Both the position numbers and the translations under genes were made by a program. A stretch of DNA of 64,000 nucleotides, from assembly GCA_016719055.1 (NCBI GenBank), contig JADKAW010000009.1, forward strand, positions 1 through 64,000, read 5' to 3'. The notes under the pieces were generated by a model that did no database searches, was not told the origin of the DNA, and saw only the letters and a list, made by a program, of their open reading frames with translations. Of the stretch, positions 40,622-52,207 are shown one piece after another; the stretch's first letter is position 1, and every line of letters starts with the position of its first letter. Origin of the DNA: Candidatus Rhodoferax mariagerensis. GTDB taxonomy: Bacteria > Pseudomonadota > Gammaproteobacteria > Burkholderiales > Burkholderiaceae_C.

Positions 40622-42609
40622 CAGGGTGAGCTTGCTGGTGTGGCGCTGGGCGTGCTCAGCATGGTTTGGAGTTGGCGATACATCGGGTTGTTCGGGGCGG
40701 TTTGAAGGGCAATAGCGAGGTCTTTTGCACTCTCATCGCGCTTGCCTGTGGAATAAAGGGCTAGCGCCCTGGCGTAAAAAGCAGGCTCTGAGGGATGCTT
40801 GACAATCGACGGATTCAAAATGGCCAGCGCCGCTGCGTAATTCTGTTTACCAATATATGCCATGCTCATGCCTACCTGATAGCGTTGATTATCAGGTTTT
40901 TCCTTCATCAGCCGCTGATAAGCCAGTATCGCTTCATCATACTTCTGGCTGGCGACCGCTGACTCAGCTTGGCGCAAATGCGCTTGCTCTTTTTCTGCAG
41001 AGGATTGCGGATAGGTCAAAGCACTCGTAAAACTGTCAAATGCTTCAGCATACTTCTGTTGCGCGTACTGTGATTCACCCTGCTGAAAATAAAGACCCGC
41101 CTTTACATTTTCTGGGGTCTCAGGGTCGGCGAGTTTGTCAGTAAGTAGCTTCGATTGCTCCAACTGCTGCTTTTGGGTAATTCGCGTCCTCAAGCGCGCT
41201 GTTTCACCCAAGGTATTTCCCAGGCTATCGGCCACTGCGAAAAGGCGCAGCGCCTCCTTATAGTCACCGCGGTCCACAGCGACTTCGCCTAAATTCAGAA
41301 ATGGCCGCCAGCGGCCCACTGCATTCGCAGGTGCTTGCAGATCGATCTTAGCGCTGGCATCAGTCCATACCGTGATTGGCGAACTTAAACTAACGATCCT
41401 CTCATAACTGCTCGCAATGAGCGCTGCCATGGCGACCGAAACAATTGCGTAGACTTGAAGATGATTGCGGCCCACCAGCAATGATGCTATCAAGATTGGT
41501 ACACCCATTGACCAGAGATAACTGCGGTACAGCACCAAAGGGTCCTGAATCCAGATTGTGGCGAACTCAGTTACAAATAGCAACAGCGGAATCTGCAACG
41601 CTAAACCTGCCAGCCTCCAGCTGCCAGAACCCTTAATGATCAACCAGGCACTGCCTACCAAAGAGCCTAGCCAGGCAACGGCACCTATGCCGTGCCAGCT
41701 TAAAAAGGTGATGGGAAACACCGGCCTAAGATCAATGGACATCCAGCCGACGACGGGCACAAACCACAAAAAGCCGTAATGAAAAAACAGCGATGCCTGG
41801 TTCACGATGCTCAATGGGTACAGGCGCTGCCTGATACCGGGTTGCAATGCTTCTAGCTGCTGGGCGTAGGTTTGTGAAAATAAATCAAACAGGCTACCTA
41901 ACAGATTGCCATATTGGCCGTAAAGGTACATGCCCATCAATCCAATAACAAGAAATGCAAACGCTGATATCTGCAAGATGCGCCGTTTTGAGGGTCGCTT
42001 TAAGAATACAAACAGAGGCACCGTGAGCAAAATGGCGGTGACGGCGTGTTCTTTGCTTGCCACTGCCAAGATGTAACTGATCAGTGCCAGCACATGCCAT
42101 GGCCAGCGGCCACTCATCAAGCCACGCACATAACTCAGGCAACCTAATGTGACAAACAGAGTGGCCATCAAGATCGAGCGCTGCATGAGGTAGGCCACAG
42201 CGTAAACTGCCACGGGATTAAATGCCCATAACGCTACGCCAGCACGCGCCGCGTTTTGCAGTGAGCTTAAAAAAGCATCAGTCAGGTGGTCATTGCCCCA
42301 TGAGTTACGAACAAGCAGTGTCAGCACCAATGTGTACAAGGTCAACGCAGTCGCAATGTGCAGCACGATGTTGAGAATGCGCTGCTTCCACCAGCCTTCG
42401 CCTAGAATACTCTGCAGCCAGACAAAACTGCCTGCAGAGAGCGAGCGGACCTTGAGCACCATTAAGTTGCCATATTGGCCAAAGATAGTGCCATCAATCA
42501 GGCGCTCGTCGTCAAACACCAACTGGTTGTTGATGCTAAAGCTGTAAAGAAGCGCAATGGCGGCTGCAAGTGCAACGGCATAGAGCGCTGAAGTTTGTTT
42601 GGGTGTCAT
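40621..42609 (-). CDS. Polytopic membrane protein with C-terminal TPR repeats (GT-C-like)
   Basis: 662 aa from MTPKQTSALYAV (42609). The N-terminal ~400 residues carry about 10 TM helices and a first extracytoplasmic loop with QLVFDDERLIDG. An acidic pair at this place is typical of GT-C lipid-linked sugar transferases such as TMTC/PMT-like proteins. Residues ~440-650 hold about five TPRs (GDYKEALRLFAVADSLG, QQKYAEAFDSFTSALTY, QKYDEAILAYQRLMKE). A glycosylation or surface-polysaccharide role is inferred, not shown. Cotranscribed with the DUF2304 gene and divergent from the lytic transglycosylase. Confidence 0.75.
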   Translation of the reverse strand: MTPKQTSALYAVALAAAIALLYSFSINNQLVFDDERLIDGTIFGQYGNLMVLKVRSLSAGSFVWLQSILGEGWWKQRILNIVLHIATALTLYTLVLTLLVRNSWGNDHLTDAFLSSLQNAARAGVALWAFNPVAVYAVAYLMQRSILMATLFVTLGCLSYVRGLMSGRWPWHVLALISYILAVASKEHAVTAILLTVPLFVFLKRPSKRRILQISAFAFLVIGLMGMYLYGQYGNLLGSLFDLFSQTYAQQLEALQPGIRQRLYPLSIVNQASLFFHYGFLWFVPVVGWMSIDLRPVFPITFLSWHGIGAVAWLGSLVGSAWLIIKGSGSWRLAGLALQIPLLLFVTEFATIWIQDPLVLYRSYLWSMGVPILIASLLVGRNHLQVYAIVSVAMAALIASSYERIVSLSSPITVWTDASAKIDLQAPANAVGRWRPFLNLGEVAVDRGDYKEALRLFAVADSLGNTLGETARLRTRITQKQQLEQSKLLTDKLADPETPENVKAGLYFQQGESQYAQQKYAEAFDSFTSALTYPQSSAEKEQAHLRQAESAVASQKYDEAILAYQRLMKEKPDNQRYQVGMSMAYIGKQNYAAALAILNPSIVKHPSEPAFYARALALYSTGKRDESAKDLAIALQTAPNNPMYRQLQTMLSTPSATPASSP

Positions 42610-42665
42610 CCCTGACTTTGAACTTGTCTGGTATTGAATAAAGATAAATTGTAAATGCACGGTCA

Positions 42666-43382
42666 ATGAGAGCTTTTGTTTTGGGTTTTTCAAAAAATGT
42701 GGGGCATCAGGCAAGTTTTTGCCTGGGGCTGGCGATGGGTTGCATGCTGTGCGGACAGGCACTGGCTGACGTCTGGAAGGTGATCGACGAAAACGGCATG
42801 GTGCAGTTCACCAACGAGCCACCTGGCAAAAAGGGCCAACTGGTGATTGAGTCCAACCCATCTGGCAGTAATCCTTCAGTGGCTATGAACCGACCGTCGG
42901 GCTTGCCGGATGCAGCAGCCCACACCACCGTGGCCGTGATCAACGCCTCACCCGCCTACCAGGCAGTGCACGGCAGCTTGTCTGCGGCGTCGCAGTCGTT
43001 TGGGGTTGATTACGACTTGCTCAAGGCTGTGGTAGCGACCGAGTCGGCTTTCAATTCCAAAGCCGTGTCGAATAAAGGGGCGGTGGGCTTGATGCAGATC
43101 ATGCCGGCCACTGCGCAGCGGTATGGTGTGCAGGCGGACCGCGGTGCCACGGTGTCGGCCAAGCTGACCGACCCTGACCTCAACATCCAGACCGGTACCC
43201 GTTATCTGGCCGATTTGCTGCGTTTGTTTGGCGGCCAGACTGAGTTGGCGTTGGCGGCTTACAACGCCGGTGAGGGGGCAGTTGCCCGGGCCGGCAACCG
43301 GATTCCCAATTACAAAGAGACTCAAACCTATGTGCAGCGCGTGATGTCGGTCTACCGCCTGCTGCAAACTCGAACCGGATGA
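42666..43382 (+). CDS. Lytic transglycosylase, SLT domain with DUF4124 N-terminus
   Basis: 238 aa, exported (signal CLGLAMGCMLCGQALA). A DUF4124 segment (DVWKVIDENGMVQFTNEPP) precedes the SLT fold: catalytic Glu in VVATESAFNSKAVSNKGAVG, GLMQIMPATAQRYG, LALAAYNAGEGAV and NYKETQTYVQRVMSVYR. Cleaves peptidoglycan glycan strands to 1,6-anhydromuropeptides in the periplasm. Single gene, divergent from the TPR/DUF2304 pair (56 bp between starts). Confidence 0.92.
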   Translation: MRAFVLGFSKNVGHQASFCLGLAMGCMLCGQALADVWKVIDENGMVQFTNEPPGKKGQLVIESNPSGSNPSVAMNRPSGLPDAAAHTTVAVINASPAYQAVHGSLSAASQSFGVDYDLLKAVVATESAFNSKAVSNKGAVGLMQIMPATAQRYGVQADRGATVSAKLTDPDLNIQTGTRYLADLLRLFGGQTELALAAYNAGEGAVARAGNRIPNYKETQTYVQRVMSVYRLLQTRTG

Positions 43383-43399
43383 CCCGCTAAACAGTCTGC

Positions 43400-43633
43400 T
43401 CAATTGAGCAGCAAATCGTCGGCGGTGTCCAACTCCTGCGCATCAATCATTGCGTCGTAAGCAGCGCGACTGGCCAGGGCCTCGCTGGTGTAGGGAATAA
43501 GAGGTTTGTCCAGTGGGCGCAGCTTGTGGCGGCGCAGGCCGCGCAGCTGCTGCGAACGTTCCATGGTTTGCAGCACACGCTCAGGCTCCATCATCAGACT
43601 GAACGGATTGAGGGTTTCAAAGCTGGTTGTCAT
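43400..43633 (-). CDS. Hypothetical 77-aa protein
   Basis: A polar, mostly helical protein (MTTSFETLNPFSLMMEPERV ... AQELDTADDLLLN) with AGGAG 9 bp before its ATG, between the lytic transglycosylase (convergent) and dbpA (same strand). No motif or family recognised. The ribosome-binding site and codon use make it a probable real gene. Confidence 0.6.
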   Translation of the reverse strand: MTTSFETLNPFSLMMEPERVLQTMERSQQLRGLRRHKLRPLDKPLIPYTSEALASRAAYDAMIDAQELDTADDLLLN

Positions 43634-43787
43634 GGCGTACTCCTACTGTGGCAATCACGTTTGGCGAACTGCAAAACGCTGAATTGAACTGTATCCCTGT
43701 GCCATTAAAAACTGAAGTCGGTGTTTTGCCCGATCGCGTGTCAGAAGTTGCCTGACAAGCTGTCAGCCAACCTTGCCATCCGTGGCG

Positions 43788-45176
43788 TCAAAGCAGCCGC
43801 ACCTTGACACTTTTGCCCTTGACCTTGCCGGCGTTGAGCTTTTGCATGGCGACCAGCGCAATGTCACGTTGCACCGCCACAAAGGTGGTGAACTCGGTGA
43901 CATTGATCTTGCCGATTTGCTCTCTACTAAAACCAGCGTCGGCGGTGAGCGCACCCAGCACGTCGCCAGGGCGAATTTTTTCTTTGCGACCCCCCAATAT
44001 TTGTAGCGTGACCATGGGGGGCAGCAGCGGCCCGGAGCCAGTGGGGGTCAATTCATCAAGCTTGTGCCAGCTCGATTCCAGCTTCTGGTACTGCTCAATC
44101 TTGCCCACGGCGCCCATCTCAACCATCGCCGCCAGGCTCAGCGCCAGACCGGTCGCACCGGCGCGCCCGGTGCGACCAATGCGATGCACATGCACCTCGG
44201 GGTCAGGTGTGATGTCGACATTGATCACTGCTTCAAGCTCCTTGATGTCGATGCCGCGCGAGGCCACGTCGGTAGCGACCAGGATGGAGGTGCTGCGGTT
44301 GGCAAACTGGGCCAGCACCTGATCGCGCTCGCGCTGCTCCAGTTCGCCATAAAGGGCCAGCGCGCTGAAGCCTTGCTGTTGCAAATACACCACCAAATCC
44401 TTGCATTGCTGCTTGGTGTTGCAAAAAGCCAATGTGCTGATGGGGCGAAAGTGGTTCAGCAGTTTGGCTACGGTCTCGAACCGGGTGGGTCGCGTCACTT
44501 CATAAAAGCGCTGCTCAATCAGGCTTTTGGCGCTGGCCGAGGCCACCTTGATTTGTTCGGGCGCACGCATGAACTGTTTGGCCAGCTTTTCGATGCCCTC
44601 GGGGTAGGTGGCCGAAAACAGCAGGGTTTGCCGCTCTGGCGGGCATTGCCGGGTCACGGTGGCAATGTCGTCAAAAAAGCCCATGTCGAGCATGCGGTCG
44701 GCCTCGTCAAGCACCAAGGTGTTGAGTGCTTCCAGCAACAAATAGCCGCGCGCCAGGTGATCCATCACGCGCCCAGGGGTGCCGACCACAATGTGGGCGC
44801 CGTTTTCCAGTGACGCCCGCTGACCACGCAAGGCCACGCCGCCACACAGGGTGACGACCTTGATGTTGTCCATGGCGCGTGCCAGCCGACGAATCTCGAC
44901 GGTGACTTGATCGGCTAACTCGCGCGTGGGGCACAGCACCAGCGCTTGCACGGCAAAACGGCGCGGGTTTAGCCGCTCCAGCAGGGCCAAGCCAAAGGCG
45001 GCGGTTTTGCCGCTACCTGTCTCGGCCTGAGCGATCAGGTCTTTGCCCGCCAACGCGGTGGGAAGGCTGGCCGCCTGTATTGGCGTCATGTTCAGGTAAC
45101 CAAGCTGCGTCAGATTGTCCAGGGTGGCGGGGTTCAGCGGCAGGGTTTGAAAGGCCAGGGTGTCAGTGTGTGTCAT
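43788..45176 (-). CDS. dbpA: ATP-dependent RNA helicase DbpA
   Basis: 462 aa from MTHTDTLAFQTLPL. Q motif (MTPIQAASLP), Walker A AETGSGKTAAFG, PTRELADQ, DEAD box VLDEADRMLDMG, SAT, and helicase motifs IV-VI (HRIGRTGRAGATG). The C-terminal ~75 residues form the DbpA RNA-binding domain (LQILGGRKEKIRPGDVLGAL, KINVTEFTTFVAV), which in E. coli targets hairpin 92 of 23S rRNA during 50S assembly. The alternative upstream start at 45200 lacks conserved residues. Stands alone, with the G/C-only tract upstream. Confidence 0.94.
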   Translation of the reverse strand: MTHTDTLAFQTLPLNPATLDNLTQLGYLNMTPIQAASLPTALAGKDLIAQAETGSGKTAAFGLALLERLNPRRFAVQALVLCPTRELADQVTVEIRRLARAMDNIKVVTLCGGVALRGQRASLENGAHIVVGTPGRVMDHLARGYLLLEALNTLVLDEADRMLDMGFFDDIATVTRQCPPERQTLLFSATYPEGIEKLAKQFMRAPEQIKVASASAKSLIEQRFYEVTRPTRFETVAKLLNHFRPISTLAFCNTKQQCKDLVVYLQQQGFSALALYGELEQRERDQVLAQFANRSTSILVATDVASRGIDIKELEAVINVDITPDPEVHVHRIGRTGRAGATGLALSLAAMVEMGAVGKIEQYQKLESSWHKLDELTPTGSGPLLPPMVTLQILGGRKEKIRPGDVLGALTADAGFSREQIGKINVTEFTTFVAVQRDIALVAMQKLNAGKVKGKSVKVRLL

Positions 45177-45249
45177 GTCCTGATTATCGGGACGGCCCAA
45201 CTTGAAGCGACCACCGGCGTCGCTTGATAGATGAGGTGCTTTATTAATG

Positions 45250-45292
45250 ATAGCTAGCTGCGCTTATTGCATAAGGGCTAACAGTCAATTTC
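45250..45292 (+). repeat. Interspersed repeat copy upstream of dbpA
   Basis: ATAGCTAGCTGCGCTTATTG then CATAAGGGCTAACAGTCAATTT, a good match to the window's repeat core, immediately before the G/C-only tract. Confidence 0.65.
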
Positions 45293-45312
45293 TTTTCCCA
45301 CCCAGCCTAATT

Positions 45313-46378
<1,066 letters not shown>

Positions 46379-46435
46379 CAATTTCTTATCAATTCAGTGC
46401 AGGCCACCTAAAATGGTCACTCACCAGGAACACCC

Positions 46436-47590
46436 ATGCCAAGCCTTCATATTTCCAGTCAGTTTGACGCCGGTGCCATTCAAGTGGTCAGTCTGGCTGA
46501 ACCGCAAGACATTCAGCTCAACATTCGCCCAGACAACGCCAGCGAATTTGCTCAGTGGTTTTACTTCTGCCTGCATGGCGCCAAAGGTGCGCCGGTGCGC
46601 CTGCGGTTTCTGAACGCCGGGCAAAGCGCCTACCCCAAGGGCTGGGACGGCTACCGCGTGGCCTACAGCGAAGACCACCAGAACTGGTTACGCGCCGACA
46701 CCCAGTTTGACGGCCAGGTGATGACGGTAGAACTCACGCCCGACAGCGACAGCGTTTACCTGGCCTACTTTGAGCCGTATTCGCAGGAGCGCCATCTTGA
46801 CCTGCTGGGCTCGGCGGGCAACTCAGAGCATGTGACGCAAGAGCACCTGGGCAGCACGGTGGATGGCCGCGACATGAGCTTGGTGAAGATCACCGATGCC
46901 ACGTCCGCCACGCCACTGGCGCACAAGCGCAAAGTCTGGCTGATCGCTCGCCAGCACCCCGGTGAAACCATGGCCGAGTGGTTTGTCGAGGGTTTTCTGG
47001 AGCGATTGCTTGACGATGCCGACCCGGTGGCGCGGGTGCTGCTGAATCAATGTGTGTTCTACGTGGTGCCCAACATGAACCCCGACGGCGCGGTGCGGGG
47101 CAATTTGCGCACCAATGCGGTGGGTGCCAACCTGAACCGCGAATGGGCCACGCCGAGCCTGGAAAAATCACCCGAGGTGTTTTGGGTGCGGCAAAAGATG
47201 CTGGAAGTGGGCGTTGACCTGAGCCTGGATGCCCATGGTGACGAGGGCCTGCCGTATAACTTTGTGGCGGGTACAGAAGACACGCCCGGCTATAGCCCCC
47301 GCATCGCTGCGCTGGAAGAGGCCTTCAAAGTCAATTGGCTGGCGGCCAGCCCGGACTTTCAGACCACGCATGGCTACCCGCGTGGCAAACATGGCGAGGC
47401 CAACATGACGCTGGCCACCAACTGGATTGGTCATCAGTTTGATTGCTTGGCGTTCACCATCGAGATGCCGTTCAAGGACAACGCCAACCTGCCCGACCCG
47501 CTGGTGGGCTGGAACGGTGAGCGCTCCAAGCGGCTGGGGGGAAGCGTGCTGCATCCGGTGCTGGCGGTGGTGGGGCTGTTGCGGGATTGA
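46436..47590 (+). CDS. M14-family zinc carboxypeptidase (cytosolic CCP-like)
   Basis: 384 aa, no signal peptide. An N-terminal beta-sandwich (about 1-125) precedes the M14 catalytic domain, the arrangement of CCP/AGBL-type enzymes. Zinc ligands are readable: HPGE (ARQHPGETMAEW) and the later His in LDAHGDEGLPYN. Substrate-binding NMNPDGAVRGNLRTN and GANLNREW, and catalytic Glu in AFTIEMPFKDN. Removes C-terminal residues from peptides or proteins; natural substrate unknown. The start lies 57 bp after the G/C-only tract. Confidence 0.9.
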   Translation: MPSLHISSQFDAGAIQVVSLAEPQDIQLNIRPDNASEFAQWFYFCLHGAKGAPVRLRFLNAGQSAYPKGWDGYRVAYSEDHQNWLRADTQFDGQVMTVELTPDSDSVYLAYFEPYSQERHLDLLGSAGNSEHVTQEHLGSTVDGRDMSLVKITDATSATPLAHKRKVWLIARQHPGETMAEWFVEGFLERLLDDADPVARVLLNQCVFYVVPNMNPDGAVRGNLRTNAVGANLNREWATPSLEKSPEVFWVRQKMLEVGVDLSLDAHGDEGLPYNFVAGTEDTPGYSPRIAALEEAFKVNWLAASPDFQTTHGYPRGKHGEANMTLATNWIGHQFDCLAFTIEMPFKDNANLPDPLVGWNGERSKRLGGSVLHPVLAVVGLLRD

Positions 47591-47628
47591 TTGAGTCGTC
47601 TTGTTGCCTTGCGCGTGGCCCGCAGAAT

Positions 47629-47706
47629 TGGGGTCAGAGCCCAATTCGGTTACGCTCTGTTGACTGCGCGGATATCGGGTTGCCGAATTGGGATCCGACC
47701 CCAAAG
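47629..47706. repeat. REP-like inverted pair around GGGGTC...GACCCC
   Basis: AATTGGGGTCAGAGCCCAATT and GAATTGGGATCCGACCCCAAA are arranged as inverted copies in the convergent gap between the M14 gene and oppF. The pattern resembles REP sequences mobilised by REP-associated tyrosine transposases. It may also work as a bidirectional terminator hairpin. Confidence 0.5.
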
Positions 47707-47736
47707 CAGCTACCGTTTGTGCTCATTTCAAAAAAT

Positions 47737-47778
47737 ATAGCTGTCAGCGCTTATTCAGAAAGGGCTGGAAGGTCATTT
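47737..47778 (+). repeat. Interspersed repeat copy
   Basis: ATAGCTGTCAGCGCTTATTC then AGAAAGGGCTGGAAGGTCATTT between the M14 gene and oppF. Confidence 0.65.
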
Positions 47779-47788
47779 GGTTGGATAT

Positions 47789-48775
47789 TCAAATCAAAAC
47801 ACAAGCGGCTTGCGACCCCCCTGAGGTGGCACGAAGCTCTGGCACCTGATCCGCACAAGCCGATTGCGCCTTCGGGCAGCGGGTGCGAAACACGCAGCCG
47901 CTGGGCGGATTGAGCGGCGATGGCAGATCGCCTTGCAGCAACTGGATCACCTTGCAGCGCTCCAGCTCCGGGTCGGGGATCGGGATGGCGGACAACAACG
48001 CTTGCGTGTAGGGGTGTTGTGGGTCTTCGTACAAGGCGCGTTTTTGCGCAAACTCCATGGCCCGGCCCAGGTACATCACCATGATGCTGTGGCTGATGTG
48101 GCGCACCACTGCCAGATCGTGCGCGATAAAAATCAGCGCCAGGCCAAATTCGGCTTGCAGCTCTTTGAGCAAATTGATGATTTGTGCCTGGATCGACACG
48201 TCCAGCGCGGAGACAGGCTCGTCACACACAATCAGCTTCGGTTGCTGAATCAGCGCCCGCGCAATGCCGATGCGCTGGCATTGCCCACCCGAGAACTCAT
48301 GCGGGTAGCGGTTAATCTGATGCGCCGTCAGTCCCACGCGACCCATGATGGCGCGCACTTTGTCCATCACCTCGTCCTGTGGCATGTCGGGGTGGTGCGT
48401 GCGCAGTGGCTCGGCAATGATCTGTGCCACCGTCATGCGCGGGTCCAGGCTGGCCAGCGGGTCCTGAAAAATCATCTGAATGTCTTTGCGCACCGCCATC
48501 CAGGCGGCGTCCGTAGCGCCCTGCATTTCCTGGCCCATCCAGGTAATGCTGCCGGAGTTGGCCGGGTTCAGGTTCAGCAGGGCGCGTGCCAGGGTTGATT
48601 TGCCGCAGCCTGATTCGCCCACCACGCCCAGCGTTTCACCGGCGTGCAGGTCAAACGAGATGCCGTTCACCGCTTTCAGGCTGCGCGGCGGCGTCCAGGG
48701 CCAGCCCTTGGCATCCTTGATCTGGAATTCGACCTTGATGTCGCGCACCGACAAAATGGGTTGTTGGGTGCTCAT
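47789..48775 (-). CDS. oppF: Oligopeptide ABC transporter ATP-binding protein OppF
   Basis: 328 aa from MSTQQPILSVRDIKVEF. Walker A GESGCGKST, ABC signature EFSGGQCQRIGIARAL, Walker B KLIVCDEPVSALD, H loop IFIAHDLAVV, and the C-terminal Opp/Dpp domain with the FeS-like Cys motif CVFRTRCPKAQSAC. Powers peptide import together with OppD. Last gene of the minus-strand oppABCDF cluster. An upstream in-frame extension to 48835 is rejected because it lacks conserved residues. Confidence 0.94.
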   Translation of the reverse strand: MSTQQPILSVRDIKVEFQIKDAKGWPWTPPRSLKAVNGISFDLHAGETLGVVGESGCGKSTLARALLNLNPANSGSITWMGQEMQGATDAAWMAVRKDIQMIFQDPLASLDPRMTVAQIIAEPLRTHHPDMPQDEVMDKVRAIMGRVGLTAHQINRYPHEFSGGQCQRIGIARALIQQPKLIVCDEPVSALDVSIQAQIINLLKELQAEFGLALIFIAHDLAVVRHISHSIMVMYLGRAMEFAQKRALYEDPQHPYTQALLSAIPIPDPELERCKVIQLLQGDLPSPLNPPSGCVFRTRCPKAQSACADQVPELRATSGGSQAACVLI

Positions 48776-48880
48776 GATGCTTTGTCCTGACCTCTGCCCA
48801 CTCCCATGGGAAGAGGGTGGAACAGCCGCGCGCACGCCAAACCTGTGCTGCTACTTTGGGTTGGTCGCCGAGCAAAAGGG

Positions 48881-49891
<1,011 letters not shown>

Positions 49892-49892
49892 G

Positions 49893-50000
49893 CCTGGGGG
49901 GGGGGATCGCAGTTCGCCAGACCGGGGGTGTGGGGGTGGACCCGGCGGGGGGGGGGGGGGCCCAACGCCGGGCCCGCCCCGGCGGGGTGACCCCAAGCCT
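49893..50000. other. G-run-rich spacer between oppC and oppD
   Basis: Several G runs (up to 14) and C runs, ending in GCCCGCCCCGGCGGGGTGACCCC. A milder version of the composition seen at 45.3-46.4 kb. It could be real G-rich DNA or the same sequencing problem. Confidence 0.5.
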
Positions 50001-50100
50001 TGAAAGGGCAATACCCCAAGTCCACGCTTCGTCAGACACCCAACGCACGCCGCTAGCCGCTGTTGGGGCAATTTCATTATTTGGACATGGCGCATGCCAG

Positions 50101-51012
50101 TTACCGGTCTTTGGGGTCGAGCGCGTCACGCATGCCGTCGCCAATGTAGTTAAAGCAATACAGCGCACTGGAGAGCAGCAACGACGGAAAGATCAATATC
50201 CACGGCGATATCTCCATCACCTGGGCTCCGTCATGAATCAGCACACCCCAGCTGGTCATGGGCTCTTGAATGCCCAGGCCCAGAAACGACAGCACCGATT
50301 CGGTCAGGATCACCCCCGGCACCGTCACCGTGGTGTAGATCACCACAATGCCCAGCAGGTTAGGCACGATGTGCTGAAAGATGATGCGCCGCGTCGGCAC
50401 ACCAATGGCGCGCGCGGCTTCGACAAATTCCTTGGAGCGCAGGGACAGGGTCTGCCCGCGCACCACGCGCGCCATGTCCATCCACGAAAACACCGTGATG
50501 GTGATCACCACCAGGTAAAAGGCGCGCCCCAGCAGTGTCACCATCAGAATGGCGATCAGCAGGTAGGGCACGGCGTACATCATGTCCACGATGCGCATCA
50601 TCACTGCATCGACCTTGCCACCCAGAAAACCGGCCGTGGCGCCCCAGGCAATGCCCAGGCTGACAGACGACAGCGTGGCCATCAGCCCTACCATCAGCGA
50701 AATGCGCCCGCCCATCAGGCTTCTCACCAGCAGGTCGCGGCCCGACTCGTCGGTGCCAAACCAGTGCATGTTTTTGAACGTGGGCGGCTGGCTCATCGCA
50801 TCCCAATCGGCCGAGTCAAAGGCATGCGGCAGCAGCCAGGGGCCAACCACACAGGCCAGCGTGATCAGGCCCAGCAGCAGCAGGCTGGCCACCGCCGCCC
50901 TGTTGGCGCTAAAGCGCAGGCGCGCCGCGTACCACAGGCTGCGGCCGTGGATCTCGGGCGTCAGTGCCGTGTCCAGCGTGGCCACCAGGGCGTCGTCTTT
51001 GTTGTTGAACAT
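50101..51012 (-). CDS. oppC: Oligopeptide ABC transporter permease OppC
   Basis: 303 aa, about six TM helices. N-terminal cytoplasmic segment, HWFGTDESGRDLLVRSLMGGRISL typical of OppC/DppC, and the EAA loop EFVEAARAIGVPTRRIIFQHIVPN that contacts the ATPases; ends with GDGMRDALDPKDR. Forms the channel with OppB. Downstream of oppB and upstream of oppD on the minus strand. Confidence 0.95.
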   Translation of the reverse strand: MFNNKDDALVATLDTALTPEIHGRSLWYAARLRFSANRAAVASLLLLGLITLACVVGPWLLPHAFDSADWDAMSQPPTFKNMHWFGTDESGRDLLVRSLMGGRISLMVGLMATLSSVSLGIAWGATAGFLGGKVDAVMMRIVDMMYAVPYLLIAILMVTLLGRAFYLVVITITVFSWMDMARVVRGQTLSLRSKEFVEAARAIGVPTRRIIFQHIVPNLLGIVVIYTTVTVPGVILTESVLSFLGLGIQEPMTSWGVLIHDGAQVMEISPWILIFPSLLLSSALYCFNYIGDGMRDALDPKDR

Positions 51013-51024
51013 GTGAATTTAGGT

Positions 51025-51078
51025 CAAATTGGCCTCCAGCCCTTATGCATCAAGCGCTGGCAGCAATAACTTTAATAG
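51025..51078 (-). repeat. Interspersed repeat copy between oppB and oppC
   Basis: Minus-strand reading GCTGCCAGCGCTTGATGCAT then AAGGGCTGGAGGCCAATTT; fills most of the oppB-oppC gap and touches the oppB stop. Confidence 0.65.
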
Positions 51079-51992
51079 CGAATCTTGGGGTCCAGCAACG
51101 CATAGGCCAGGTCCACCAACAGGTTGAACATCACGGTGATCACGGTGACCAGCACCACCAGGCCCAGCACCAGGGTGTAGTCACGGTTGCTGGCGCCGTT
51201 CACGATCAGCTTTCCCAGACCCGGCAGCGAAAACACCGACTCGGTCACCACTGCCGACGTGATCGATGATATGGCCAGCGGCCCGGCCAGTGACACCACG
51301 GGCAGCAACGCCGGTTTCATGGCGTGGCGCAGCACCACGGTGCGCATCGGCAGGCCTTTGGCGCGCGCGGTGCGGATAAAGTTGCTGTTCAGCACCTCGA
51401 TCATGCTGCCGCGCATCACCCGGGCGATGGTTGCCACGTTGATGAAGATCAGCAGCGCCATCGGCAGCAGCATGTAACGCGGCGCAAAATTGTCCCAGCC
51501 GCCCGCCGGGGCCACCTTGAGCCACAGGGCAAACACCAGAATCAGCAGCGGGCCAATGACAAACGACGGAAATACGCTGCCCAGGCTGCTGATCATCATG
51601 GTCAGGTAGTCTGCCAGGCTGTTTTGCCGCAGGGCTGCCAGGGTGCCCAGCGCAATGCCAAGCAGCAGGGCAATCAGCAGCGAGCCGCCGCCAATCGCGG
51701 CGGATATCGGCAAGGCCTTGGCCACCAACTGGTTGACGCTCCAGTCCTCATACCGGAACGAGGCGCCCAGGTCGCCCTGCAGCAGACTGCCGAGGTACAG
51801 CAGATACTGCTTCCATAGCGGCTCATTAAGGTGGTACTTGGCCTGCAGGTTGGCCATGACGGCCTCAGACACCTTGTGCTCGGAGTCAAACGGCCCGCCG
51901 GGGGTCAGGTGCAGCATAAGATAACACAGCGTGATCACCGCAAGCAGGGTGGGGATGGTGGCAATCAGGCGGCGCAGCGCGTAGGTCCACAT
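51072..51992 (-). CDS. oppB: Oligopeptide ABC transporter permease OppB
   Basis: 306 aa from ATG 51992 (GGAG 8 bp upstream; a TTG at 51998 is less likely). Starts MWTYALRRLIATIPTLLAV as OppB proteins do, periplasmic loop with LHLTPGGPFDSEH, and EAA loop FIRTARAKGLPMRTVVLRHAM; ends DLAYALLDPKIRY. About six TM helices. Second gene of the transporter cluster. Confidence 0.95.
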   Translation of the reverse strand: MWTYALRRLIATIPTLLAVITLCYLMLHLTPGGPFDSEHKVSEAVMANLQAKYHLNEPLWKQYLLYLGSLLQGDLGASFRYEDWSVNQLVAKALPISAAIGGGSLLIALLLGIALGTLAALRQNSLADYLTMMISSLGSVFPSFVIGPLLILVFALWLKVAPAGGWDNFAPRYMLLPMALLIFINVATIARVMRGSMIEVLNSNFIRTARAKGLPMRTVVLRHAMKPALLPVVSLAGPLAISSITSAVVTESVFSLPGLGKLIVNGASNRDYTLVLGLVVLVTVITVMFNLLVDLAYALLDPKIRY

Positions 51993-52046
51993 CGACAAAT
52001 CTCCAAATTAGCGCAAACACGCTGCGCTGGTGGCGCAGACCATGCT

Positions 52047-52073
52047 TGTCATTGCGAGCGAAACGCGGCAATC
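52047..52073. repeat. Short REP-like repeat in the oppA-oppB gap
   Basis: TGTCATTGCGAGCGAAACGC followed by GGCAATC, a form of the widespread ATTGCGAGCG...GCAATC intergenic repeat. It lies in the ~215-bp oppA-oppB spacer, where an RNA structure could lower expression of the downstream genes relative to oppA. Confidence 0.4.
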
Positions 52074-52207
52074 AAAAGTCACTGAATACATGGACTGCTG
52101 TGCTTCGCTGGCAGTGCCGGTGTTCCCGTTCATGGTCTGGGTGCGGCATCGGCCCGGTTGTCGCTCCCGCGCAATTAGGCTGCCCGACATTTCAGTGAAA
52201 GGGCGGC

